NCBI GenBank assembly: GCA_900544575.1
Contig: UQVO01000013.1
Coordinates: forward strand, 1 to 44,774
Length of the DNA stretch: 44,774 nt
DNA from: an uncultured Eubacteriales bacterium
Lineage (GTDB): Bacteria; Bacillota; Clostridia; Christensenellales; CAG-917
Direction: 5' to 3'
Shown here: positions 1 through 6,927 of the stretch, piece by piece
Numbering within the stretch: the first letter of the stretch is position 1
Layout: every line of letters starts with the position of its first letter
Translations under genes and position numbers: made by a program
The notes under the pieces: generated by a model
Database searches by the model: none
The model's input: only the letters and a program-made list of their open reading frames with translations
What the model was told of the DNA's origin: nothing

Positions 1-1
1 G

Positions 2-1345
2 GGGCTCCGTCTGTTTATGGGGGAGTGTGCGAAATCTCCCGCCGACGTTTTCGTCTGTCTGCCGTCGGGAGTGCCCGCGACAGAACTCGACACCAACGGG
101 GCGGGGAAGTTTTTGGCAGAGGATATGAAGGAATTCCTTTCCGACCCGCGCGTCGTGGGGCTCGGTGAGGTTATGCGCTTCCGCGACGCGGCGGAAGGAA
201 AGCCCGAGACGGCGGAAAAGATTGCGCTGTTCCGCGGCAAAACGGTGGACGGGCACACATCCGGTATGCCCGAATCGATGCTCGACGCCTATGTCGCGGC
301 GGGCGTGACCAACGACCACGAGTGCGCCTCGAAAGAGGCGATGTTTGCGCGCTACGACCGCGGGATGAACATCTACATCCGCGAAGGCAGCGCGGCGCGC
401 AATGCGTCCGATTTGCTCGACGGAGTGAAGGAAAGAGGGCTTGACATCTCCCGTTTCGCATTCTGCACGGATGACAAACATCTTGCGACGATAGCGAAAG
501 AGGGTCACATCTCCTACATCGCGCGGATTGCGCGTGCGAAAGGCTTTGGATGGGGAGAAATCGCCTGTATGTCATCGTACAATCCCTGCCGCTATTACGG
601 CCTTTCCGACCGCGGCAACGTGCGGGCGGGACTGCGCGCGGATATTGTGGCGGTGAGCGAAGACGGCAGCCGCGTGCACTATGTCGTCAAGGACGGCAAA
701 CTTGCGGCGGTCGACCAAAAACTCGTGTTTAACCGTGAAAAACATAGTGATAAACATTGCGTTTTTGAAAATTCCGTACACCTGCGTGAATTTTCGGCAA
801 AGGATTTCGAAGTCCCCGACAGGTTGAAAAACGTGGCGGTCGGGCTTGTGGACGGGCAGCTTCTCACGGAAAAAGTTCCGTTGCGCGGGGAGGAAGAGGG
901 GCTGAACTTGCTCGCGACCGCCGAGCGGCACGGCAAGAACGGAAATCTTTCCGTCTGTCTGCTCAAAGGATACGGAATACGCGGCGGAGCGGTGGCGACA
1001 AGCGTATCGCACGACTCCCACAACGCCGTGTGCGCGGGGGACAACGGGGCGGATATGGCCGTTGCGCTCAACCGCCTGCGCGAAATCGGCGGCGGCTATG
1101 TTGTCGTGGGGCGCGGCAAAGTCGCGGGCGAACTCCCTATGCCCGCGTTCGGGCTTATGGCGCTCGGCGGCGCGGAAGAAACGGCGGCGGAGATAGACGC
1201 TTTGGAGCGCACCGCGCATTCGATGGGGGTCAACCCGCGGGTGGACGCTTTCACCACGCTGTCCTTTGTCGCGCTTCCCGTCATACCCCGTCTGCGGCTG
1301 CTGGACACGGGGCTTTACGACACGGAAGAGGAAAAGTTTTTGTAA
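2..1345 (+). CDS. ade: Adenine deaminase, 5'-truncated by the window edge
   Basis: Hydrolyses adenine to hypoxanthine and ammonia in purine salvage (cytoplasmic, metal-dependent amidohydrolase). The reading frame is open from base 2, so the N-terminus lies outside the window. About 447 residues are present, against roughly 570-600 for the family. Visible family segments in order: PSGVPATELDTNGAG (substrate-domain start), GLGEVM, a metal-region DGHTSGM, FCTDDKH in the catalytic half, and the Ade-specific C-terminal domain with GDNGADMAVALNRL and a VIPRLRLLDTGLYD tail. The first ATG at 17 is internal and not the real start. With the xpt/nucleoside-uptake operon at 33-39 kb it suggests active purine scavenging. 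Family call is firm; only the missing N-terminus limits it. Confidence 0.93.
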   Translation, partial: GLRLFMGECAKSPADVFVCLPSGVPATELDTNGAGKFLAEDMKEFLSDPRVVGLGEVMRFRDAAEGKPETAEKIALFRGKTVDGHTSGMPESMLDAYVAAGVTNDHECASKEAMFARYDRGMNIYIREGSAARNASDLLDGVKERGLDISRFAFCTDDKHLATIAKEGHISYIARIARAKGFGWGEIACMSSYNPCRYYGLSDRGNVRAGLRADIVAVSEDGSRVHYVVKDGKLAAVDQKLVFNREKHSDKHCVFENSVHLREFSAKDFEVPDRLKNVAVGLVDGQLLTEKVPLRGEEEGLNLLATAERHGKNGNLSVCLLKGYGIRGGAVATSVSHDSHNAVCAGDNGADMAVALNRLREIGGGYVVVGRGKVAGELPMPAFGLMALGGAEETAAEIDALERTAHSMGVNPRVDAFTTLSFVALPVIPRLRLLDTGLYDTEEEKFL

Positions 1346-1410
1346 AGACGCGGCACGGCGCGGGAACGCTCTTTGCCGCATTGCATTCGTCCTTACATCT
1401 CAAAACAACG

Positions 1411-1440
1411 AAAAAACCGCACCTTTCGGTGCGGCTTTCG
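1411..1440. terminator. Intrinsic terminator, probably bidirectional
   Basis: Seven-bp stem CCGCACC/GGTGCGG (1417-1423 with 1428-1434) and a TTTC loop. It is flanked by six A on the left, which read as U on the minus strand, and by CTTT on the right. It sits between the convergent ends of ade (plus) and the XRE gene (minus). Confidence 0.75.
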
Positions 1441-1450
1441 GTATTCTGCG

Positions 1451-1693
1451 TTATATGTCCAGTTTGTCTTCGCAAAACAGCGGACTGTCGAGAAATTCAC
1501 TCACTGTCATATTGAAACCCGAGGCTATGAGTATCACTGTTGACAACAGACTGTCCGAAACTGTTTCGTGAAGAATGTTTTTCAGGGTAGAGTGCGTTAT
1601 GCCGCTGTTCATCGCCAGTCGGTATCTCGTCATATTTTTTTCTTTCAGCAATTCTTCGATGCGCAATTTGAGCGCTTTATTTATGGTGTTCAC
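1451..1693 (-). CDS. Small XRE-family (Cro/C1-type) helix-turn-helix regulator
   Basis: An 80-residue DNA-binding protein starting at a GTG codon (1693), chosen because an AAAGGGGGG ribosome-binding site lies just upstream; a longer in-frame ATG at 1777 would place the promoter and operator inside the gene. Residues about 10-65 read as an HTH_3/XRE fold: RIEELLKEKNMTRYRLAMNSG followed by a recognition-helix region with HSTLKNIL, then ASGFNMTVSEFL. This is the typical five-helix pattern of compact Cro-like repressors. There is no effector or peptidase domain. It is divergent from the winged-helix gene at 1966. A perfect inverted repeat over its own promoter (1757-1780) suggests autoregulation and possibly control of the neighbouring island. 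Targets are unknown. Confidence 0.85.
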   Translation of the reverse strand: MNTINKALKLRIEELLKEKNMTRYRLAMNSGITHSTLKNILHETVSDSLLSTVILIASGFNMTVSEFLDSPLFCEDKLDI

Positions 1694-1736
1694 GGCTGCG
1701 CACCCCCCTTTGGAATGGTTATGTGCAACAGTAATA

Positions 1737-1780
1737 GTATTATACTTTTTCCTTTTTATATGGTTGCTTGCAACCATATA
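1737..1780 (-). promoter_or_regulatory. XRE-gene promoter with 11-bp inverted-repeat operator
   Basis: On the minus strand a TATAAT -10 box lies at 1739-1744. A perfect inverted repeat, TATATGGTTGC-TT-GCAACCATATA, spans 1757-1780 and covers the -35 region. The position and dyad symmetry fit an operator bound by the dimeric XRE protein encoded immediately downstream. Binding is inferred. Confidence 0.6.
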
Positions 1781-1794
1781 AACGTGTATACTCG

Positions 1795-1876
1795 AAATTA
1801 ATACACATCAAACGGCATATGAAAAGAATGCCGAAAATTCATCCGGCGAAAATTAATATAAATCAAACGGCATATG
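1795..1876. repeat. Pair of 27-bp direct repeats in the divergent intergenic region
   Basis: Copy 1 at 1795-1821 and copy 2 at 1850-1876 match at 25 of 27 positions. Both end in ATCAAACGGCATATG and begin AAATTAATA. Start-to-start spacing is 55 bp. They lie upstream of the winged-helix gene promoter (1938-1946) and may be regulator-binding sites or a local duplication. Confidence 0.6.
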
Positions 1877-1937
1877 GCTGTCCGGAAATTAATTTTTCGC
1901 AAAAAAACATTGCGGGCAATTTTTGGTACAAGCACAT

Positions 1938-1946
1938 TGTTATAAT
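1938..1946 (+). promoter_or_regulatory. Extended -10 promoter of the winged-helix gene
   Basis: TGTTATAAT matches the extended -10 consensus TGnTATAAT. No good -35 box is visible, as is common for extended -10 promoters. It lies 20 bp before the start codon and just upstream of the GGAGG. Confidence 0.55.
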
Positions 1947-1965
1947 TAAAACGGAGGACAAGATT

Positions 1966-2322
1966 TTGAGCCGCAAAAAATATCTGATTCTGTACGTGTT
2001 GAAGATTCTGGAATCGAATACGGACCGGAATCACCCGATGACACAGACGGAGATAGCCGAATGGCTTAACGACGTGATGCCGTGCGACAGGAAGACTGCC
2101 GGACGCAATATCGAAGCGCTCATCGAGATGGGATATCCGATAGTAAAGACACAAAAGGGATGTTATCTCGGAGGGAAAAAGTTCGGGACGGAGGAGATAG
2201 CCTTTATTCTCGGGGCAATCCGCGGAGACACGGTCTGCGAATTGTCATCCGAAAAGCGGGTTGATTTGGCAGAGCGCCTGCTGCCGATTCTCACCAGAAT
2301 ATACCGCTTTGAAGAAAATTAA
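1966..2322 (+). CDS. Minimal winged-helix regulator resembling the HTH part of WYL-domain proteins
   Basis: A 118-residue protein starting at a TTG codon with GGAGG seven bases upstream; the upstream ATG frame at 1768 has no ribosome-binding site and overlaps the regulatory repeats. Residues 1-60 (KKYLILYVLKIL, MTQTEIAEWL, CDRKTAGRNIEALIEMGYPI) match the HTH_11-type winged helix that opens WYL regulators. The wing GCYLGGKKFGTEEIAFI and a helical linker follow, but the protein stops where the WYL sensor domain would begin. It could be a naturally minimal regulator or a truncated one; no WYL-like sequence is visible before the next gene. Probably regulates the island genes downstream (inference). 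Confidence 0.72.
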   Translation: MSRKKYLILYVLKILESNTDRNHPMTQTEIAEWLNDVMPCDRKTAGRNIEALIEMGYPIVKTQKGCYLGGKKFGTEEIAFILGAIRGDTVCELSSEKRVDLAERLLPILTRIYRFEEN

Positions 2323-2369
2323 AATTGCGTCGATAAAAAGACGTAAAATAAAATGCAAGGAAATGTCTT

Positions 2370-3011
2370 ATGAAAAAAAATCTGACGGAAATTGTTTTTG
2401 TGCTTGACCGCAGCGGCTCTATGAAACCGCTTGAAGAGGACACGATAGGAGGGTTCAACGAATTTATCGAAAAACAAAGAAAAATCGAGGGTGAGGCATA
2501 TATCACGACAGTTCTGTTCGATACAAGTTATCAGGTGCTGCACGAGCATGTCGCCCTTGATGAGGTTAAGCCGCTGACGAAAGATGACTATTCTGCCTGC
2601 GGAGGTACGGCACTTCTCGACGCGGTCGGGCGGACGATAGACAATTTGGGAGTACGGCTGAGCAATACCCCGGAAGAGGAACGCCCCGAACACGTCATTT
2701 TCGTGATTACGACGGACGGGGAGGAGAATTCAAGCATGAGTTACAGCTTGCAGAAAGTGCGGGAGATGATTGAACATCAGCAGGAGAAATATTCATGGCA
2801 GTTTATTTTCCTCGGCGCAAATATGGACGCCGTTTCCGAAGCCGGAAAACTCGGGATATGCGCCTCTCATGCGGCGAATTTCACCCCCAGTCACAGCGGC
2901 GTCAGAAGTATGTACAGTAGGGCATTGAACGATGTGGTGTATTCGGCACGTATAGGCATCTTCGACATAGGCTCGGACTGGAAATCCTCCCTTGAAACAG
3001 ACGAAAAGTGA
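2370..3011 (+). CDS. Stand-alone von Willebrand factor A (VWA) domain protein
   Basis: The 213-residue protein is essentially one VWA domain with an intact metal-ion-dependent adhesion site: DRSGS at residues 13-17, Thr80 in GGTALLDA, and Asp116 in TTDGEE. There is no signal peptide or membrane segment, so it is cytoplasmic. Soluble VWA proteins of this size act as scaffolds or adaptors, including partners of MoxR ATPases, TerY-like stress proteins and components of phage or defence loci; nothing here identifies a partner. It follows the winged-helix gene by 47 bp with an AAGGAA ribosome-binding site, so co-transcription is likely. The biological role is unknown. Confidence 0.85.
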   Translation: MKKNLTEIVFVLDRSGSMKPLEEDTIGGFNEFIEKQRKIEGEAYITTVLFDTSYQVLHEHVALDEVKPLTKDDYSACGGTALLDAVGRTIDNLGVRLSNTPEEERPEHVIFVITTDGEENSSMSYSLQKVREMIEHQQEKYSWQFIFLGANMDAVSEAGKLGICASHAANFTPSHSGVRSMYSRALNDVVYSARIGIFDIGSDWKSSLETDEK

Positions 3012-3112
3012 CGGGATGCGTTACAAAACGCACATAAATGTCCGTATCACACAGTGACTGCGGAGGCTCCGATTTAGAAACATAACTAATAATTAAGCAC
3101 AAGGAGAACACC

Positions 3113-3661
3113 ATGACAAACATCGACTACCCAAAGAGAGCATCATACGAAACAATTCAAGATTATGTTAAGAGGTTGCTGGATTGGTTATACGATAACA
3201 AAAAATTATCCGGTGACGAAATTAAACGTCTACAAAGACTTGATTATAGCAAACGCGTTTTTGGTATTAATTATCCGCTGATTGCATGCAACAGGCAAGA
3301 CATATATGATGCATCGGGACACGCACGGTATTGGATTAATTATCGCCTTGGAGGGCGTTACTATGTTTGCAGCCAATGGTGGTTGCAAAATGATAAAGAA
3401 TATGAGCACAATCTGCGCACATGGTGTGTCGGCATTTTGAATTCTTTGCCGTCGGTTGGCCCGGAAAACCCTCGACAGATGCCAAGTACGAATAAATCGT
3501 ATAATGCGACTTTAAAGGAAGGGGATAAAGTAGTCCACAATAAGTTTGGAGAAGGCATGGTAACATCGGTCAGTGATTGCATTGAAGTGAATTTCCTTCA
3601 AGTCGGTTACAAGAAATTTCCGTATAGTGTGGTGGAAGACGGCTTTTTAAAAAAGATGTAA
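3113..3661 (+). CDS. Unrecognised protein with C-terminal SH3/Tudor-like domain
   Basis: 182 residues with a strong AAGGAG ribosome-binding site. The N-terminal half (about 10-115) is rich in aromatic residues, with YSKRVFGINYPL and an ARYWINYRL segment; I do not recognise a family with certainty. Residues about 137-178 (EGDKVVHNKFGEGMVTSV, then IEVNFLQVGYKKFPY) resemble the small beta-barrel that closes UvrD/PcrA helicases and related DNA- or RNA-polymerase-binding SH3/Tudor domains. No helicase motifs are present. Base composition is clearly more AT-rich than the flanking core genes, suggesting horizontal acquisition. Function unknown; a nucleic-acid-associated role is a guess from the C-terminal domain. 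Confidence 0.6.
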   Translation: MTNIDYPKRASYETIQDYVKRLLDWLYDNKKLSGDEIKRLQRLDYSKRVFGINYPLIACNRQDIYDASGHARYWINYRLGGRYYVCSQWWLQNDKEYEHNLRTWCVGILNSLPSVGPENPRQMPSTNKSYNATLKEGDKVVHNKFGEGMVTSVSDCIEVNFLQVGYKKFPYSVVEDGFLKKM

Positions 3662-3850
3662 GTCAGGCTGATGAAAAAGGAAAATAGCGTTAATTTTTCC
3701 GAAGCACTGTAGAAATAAATTCGGAAGCGTATTTCAACAATATCTTAAATCACGCATCGGTTGGATGTGACCGGTTGCAGCTTATCTTTTGCCGCGTTGA
3801 AAAATGCGGTGCTTAAAGACGTCCGCAAAACAGAAAACGGGAGGAGAAAA

Positions 3851-4834
3851 ATGAAAGAATCACGGCAGGAAGATTACGATTTGACGGAAGAGGTTGAGCA
3901 GTTCAAAAATTTTTTGCGAAAGAAATATGAGATGGACAAAGAAAAAAGTTCGGGAGGAGCGGTTATGAAAAAGTATGTAAGTCCGTACGGGATGGAGATG
4001 GATGAGGAGATTTTTGCGATAATGATGGAGCGCAATCCGTGGTTTACGCTGACGGCGGAAAGTCTTCCGATACCCTGCAAAGACGAAGAGGAGATGTCAT
4101 ACTTGGAATATAAGCGGGCGATTTTCGCTTATATTTTCGGTTCGTTCGGCTTTGAGAAGGACCTGGCGAAGGCGGAATTGTATTGTTGTCACGGGATTAG
4201 CGAGCTCAACAAGAAAAAGCCCGCTTATCCGTTTGCGGCGAATGAAGAATGGGTGGGCTGGTTGCACAATTACGGCGAGTTAAATATTTTGCTCGGTACG
4301 GTTTATGCTTATATGAGGAAAACGACGCGCAGCGTCTATTATTTTATGAAGGCACTCAACACCGAGGCTCTGAATCTAAATATGCCGTATTGCGATTTTA
4401 TCCGATATATGATATCAAAACTCGATGACGAGCCGTGTTCTTCCGCCGACTACACGGGCAGAGGCTTTTGTGCAGAAGAGCCGATGGGATTTTTGCCCTC
4501 GAAGGATGCGTTTTTGTATGCGGGCGCGGCGTTGGAGATTATTCCCGGACTTGCCGGTCTTGACGGCGAAGTCATCGTGGCGAGAAAATGCAATACAAGT
4601 ATGCCTTACGGTTCGATGCGGCGCTATTCCGTTGCGGACCCACATCAGCCTCATATGATAGATGTCTATGAAGTGTATGTGATTGACAAGCAATTCAATT
4701 TGAAAAAGGCGAGTTTCCACTTTAACGGTTATATGCCGCACTCCGACCGCCGCAGCATAATATTGCCCGACGGATTCACGGTGCGACAGAATTCACCATT
4801 GCATAAGACTTATAGTTTTGTGTCAAACGCATGA
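3851..4834 (+). CDS. Hypothetical protein, 327 aa, helical N-terminal half
   Basis: I do not recognise this protein. Two starts are plausible, each with its own GGGAGGAG: ATG at 3851 (327 residues, chosen) and an in-frame ATG at 3965 (289 residues). The first ~35 residues are highly charged. The middle (about 110-210) is helical with paired aromatic residues (FAYIFGSFGFEKDLAKAELY, YAYMRKTTRSVYYFMKAL), somewhat like Sel1/TPR-type repeats. The C-terminal third looks beta-rich (VYEVYVIDKQFNLKKASFHF). No signal peptide or membrane span is visible. It is the last plus-strand gene of the island before the strong terminator at 4851. Confidence 0.55.
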   Translation: MKESRQEDYDLTEEVEQFKNFLRKKYEMDKEKSSGGAVMKKYVSPYGMEMDEEIFAIMMERNPWFTLTAESLPIPCKDEEEMSYLEYKRAIFAYIFGSFGFEKDLAKAELYCCHGISELNKKKPAYPFAANEEWVGWLHNYGELNILLGTVYAYMRKTTRSVYYFMKALNTEALNLNMPYCDFIRYMISKLDDEPCSSADYTGRGFCAEEPMGFLPSKDAFLYAGAALEIIPGLAGLDGEVIVARKCNTSMPYGSMRRYSVADPHQPHMIDVYEVYVIDKQFNLKKASFHFNGYMPHSDRRSIILPDGFTVRQNSPLHKTYSFVSNA

Positions 4835-4850
4835 CCTTACATCGCTTTAT

Positions 4851-4886
4851 CGGACGGAAACCCGCTTTTAAGCGGGTTTCCGTCCG
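4851..4886. terminator. Strong bidirectional terminator hairpin
   Basis: Perfect 17-bp inverted repeat, CGGACGGAAACCCGCTT (4851-4867) with its complement at 4870-4886, and a very short central loop. It is placed between convergent genes (3851-4834 plus, 4908-5948 minus). U-rich flanks are short, but the stem is exceptional. Confidence 0.75.
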
Positions 4887-4907
4887 TTTAGCGATTTAAT
4901 GTTTAAG

Positions 4908-5948
4908 TCAGTAAGTCAATTTGGCAGTCAAAAAACGGCGAAAACTGAATTTAGTATCCCGATCGCGGAATTGTTCGTCGCCATAAATTATATTTAAGTT
5001 TATATCATTACGGTCTTTCCTTTCTTTGAGTTCGCCTCTCGCTATTGAATTTGCACCGATGTCGAATAAATACAGCGTTCGGTTTAATCGATCATTTAAC
5101 ACCAGGCTCCAATTATTTTCTAAAAAACTTATGTCGGGATTTGCCCAATACACATCCAAAGTTGAATTTTTAGAAGCCCATGTATAATTGGGATGGATAG
5201 TATAACCATTTTTCTTAAATAGTTCGCGCGCTTGCGTTCTTGTGATATTTGTTGGAAAAACCTGCTCCGGAGGTAGTGTAGGCTGTGCAGGTGGGATGGT
5301 GTGTCGACGAGTGCATTTTATTTCATAGCTTTTTATTGCTTCAAGAATTTCATTTTCCGAAAAACTTTTACGGTAGTGGGTTATGAGCAGTTCTTTAATC
5401 AGATTTGTTCCGTTTTCGTCGAGTTCTGATTGAATCATTTTTATACTTTCTGCGCGTTGGCGTTTATCATCTATCCATTTTTCGATTGCATTGCGGTCGA
5501 AATCATTTTTTTGAAAATGTCGGATAAACTCAATGCCGTCGGGATTATCTGCAGTGAACTCAATTTCTAAGGATTTTTCTTTGTTCTTGACATAATCGTA
5601 TACAACGACACAGATATGGTCGTATATTAATACTCCGACTTCGCAATGAGACTGTTTCAAGTAACTGATTAATTGCTCATTGATGCCATGGTCCAAAGTC
5701 TTGTTGTATTTTTTCAGTTCGAAAATGAATTTCAAATCGGAATCAAGATATATGGCTATATCGGCAATAAGACGTTCATGCGAACCTACCCTCATTGTTT
5801 CTTGTGGTTTTATTTCTTGCCGCAAACGACTGTATCCTAACAATTCACTGCAATAGAGTTCCCAGTTTGCTTGGACTTTGCACTCGTCTGCCAGTCGCAT
5901 TCGGGCGTAATCCGCTGCTATCATATTCCACTTATCTTTTGCGTCCAC
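4908..5948 (-). CDS. PD-(D/E)xK protein resembling the HsdR N-terminus (type I restriction nuclease domain)
   Basis: 346 residues from a GTG start (5948). Residues about 30-100 carry the HsdR_N-type nuclease core: Asp63 (LIADIAIYL), then Glu77-Leu-Lys79 (FIFELKKY), followed by the QxxxY motif QLISY at 92-96 that typifies type I restriction endonuclease subunits. The family is usually fused to an SF2 helicase motor; here none follows. Instead a different C-terminal region begins near residue 230 (PTNITRTQARELFKKNGYTI, then a beta-rich WSLVLNDRLNRTLYLFDIG segment). No HsdM or HsdS lies nearby. AT-rich composition marks it as part of the acquired island. It may be a solitary nuclease of a defence or mobile element; activity is inferred from motifs only. 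Confidence 0.7.
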   Translation of the reverse strand: MDAKDKWNMIAADYARMRLADECKVQANWELYCSELLGYSRLRQEIKPQETMRVGSHERLIADIAIYLDSDLKFIFELKKYNKTLDHGINEQLISYLKQSHCEVGVLIYDHICVVVYDYVKNKEKSLEIEFTADNPDGIEFIRHFQKNDFDRNAIEKWIDDKRQRAESIKMIQSELDENGTNLIKELLITHYRKSFSENEILEAIKSYEIKCTRRHTIPPAQPTLPPEQVFPTNITRTQARELFKKNGYTIHPNYTWASKNSTLDVYWANPDISFLENNWSLVLNDRLNRTLYLFDIGANSIARGELKERKDRNDINLNIIYGDEQFRDRDTKFSFRRFLTAKLTY

Positions 5949-6194
5949 CTTCTGCTACCTCTAATTTCTCGATGATACGTTTATCGTTATTATAATATTG
6001 TGCGTGGGACAAAAATCGCCCATTGTCAATAGGGGCGTTTTTAATGTGTTTCGAAATACAAATAACAAATGGAGTTTGCGGAAGGCAGCGGCGGAGTGAC
6101 GGCGCATATAGAAGTGGTAACATGGCGGGGCGGGAGTTTTGCGTCGCGGAGTATTGCGTGAGGGAGAGGAAAGAGGAGTGCGCTGCCATATGTG
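5949..6194. other. Intergenic region without a supported gene
   Basis: Contains a minus-strand TATAAT (5989-5994), a possible -10 for the HsdR-like gene, without a convincing -35. The rest, including the GC-rich part around 6080-6180, shows no ORF with a ribosome-binding site and no recognised RNA. Confidence 0.4.
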
Positions 6195-6229
6195 AAAAAA
6201 GCGAAACCACCGGGTCGACCGGTGGTTTC
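6195..6229 (-). terminator. Rho-independent terminator of the ktr genes
   Basis: Eleven-bp stem GAAACCACCGG/CCGGTGGTTTC (6203-6213 with 6219-6229). On the minus strand it is followed within two bases by six U (A6195-6200 on the plus strand). Lies 24 bp after the ktrA stop. Confidence 0.85.
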
Positions 6230-6252
6230 TGAATGTTTTTTGAGAAGAAAGT

Positions 6253-6897
6253 TCAGTGTTTGAGGCGGTCGACGTTTTTGAAGGCGCCGGCGACGATGAC
6301 GTGGTCGTCTTCGCGGAAGATGTAGTCGCCTGAGGCGAGGACGACGGAAGAGTCGCTCTTTTTGACGGCAAGGACGTTGATGCCGTATTCCTTGCGCACA
6401 TTGGCTTTGACGACGTCTTTGCCCACCCATTCGCGGGGGACTTTGATTTCGAACACGCCGTAATCCGCGCCGAGTTTGATGAAGTCGAAGATGTTGTCGG
6501 CATTGAAGCGGATGGCGGTTTTGTAGGCGAGGTCCATTTCGGGGTAGACGACTTCGTCCGCGCCGTTGCGGAGCAGGAATTTGCTCTGGATTTCGCTGCC
6601 GGATTTGGACACGACGTATTTTGCGCCCATATCTTTGAGCAGCGACGTCACTTCGAGGGAGGACTGGAAACTTTCGCCCATTGTGACGAAACAGATGTCG
6701 AAGTTGTTGACGCCTATTTCTTCCAGCACTTCTTCGCGGCTGCAATCGCCGATTATGGCGTCCGTGAAGTAATGGGAGAGGCGGTTGACGGTGTCCTCGT
6801 TCTTGTCCGCAATCATAACCTGATTGCCGAGTTCCGCAAGCCTGCGGGCGAGGTAGGTGCCGAACCTGCCCATACCGATGACCAGCACTGATTTCAT
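6253..6897 (-). CDS. ktrA: Ktr/Trk potassium uptake regulatory subunit (RCK protein)
   Basis: Cytoplasmic gating ring subunit of a potassium channel-like transporter; binds nucleotides and opens or closes the membrane partner. 214 residues, the usual KtrA length. It has an RCK_N Rossmann fold with VIGMGRFGTYLAR (glycine-rich loop, residues 5-17), acidic ADKNED at the end of beta-2, and a TrkA_C domain from about 135 (VFEIKVPREWVGKDV) ending in a DHVIVAG strand. It lies directly downstream of the channel subunit gene (ktrB) with a 30-bp gap, so the pair is co-transcribed from the promoter at 8349-8377. Confidence 0.93.
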   Translation of the reverse strand: MKSVLVIGMGRFGTYLARRLAELGNQVMIADKNEDTVNRLSHYFTDAIIGDCSREEVLEEIGVNNFDICFVTMGESFQSSLEVTSLLKDMGAKYVVSKSGSEIQSKFLLRNGADEVVYPEMDLAYKTAIRFNADNIFDFIKLGADYGVFEIKVPREWVGKDVVKANVRKEYGINVLAVKKSDSSVVLASGDYIFREDDHVIVAGAFKNVDRLKH

Positions 6898-6927
6898 AAT
6901 TACTCCTTTGCCGCGCGGCGCGGCGCG

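Noticed and set aside
3113..3661. UvrD/PcrA helicase fragment
   Set aside because: Only the C-terminal SH3/Tudor-like segment resembles UvrD. No Walker A or other helicase motif is present and the N-terminal half is unrelated, so it is not a decayed helicase.
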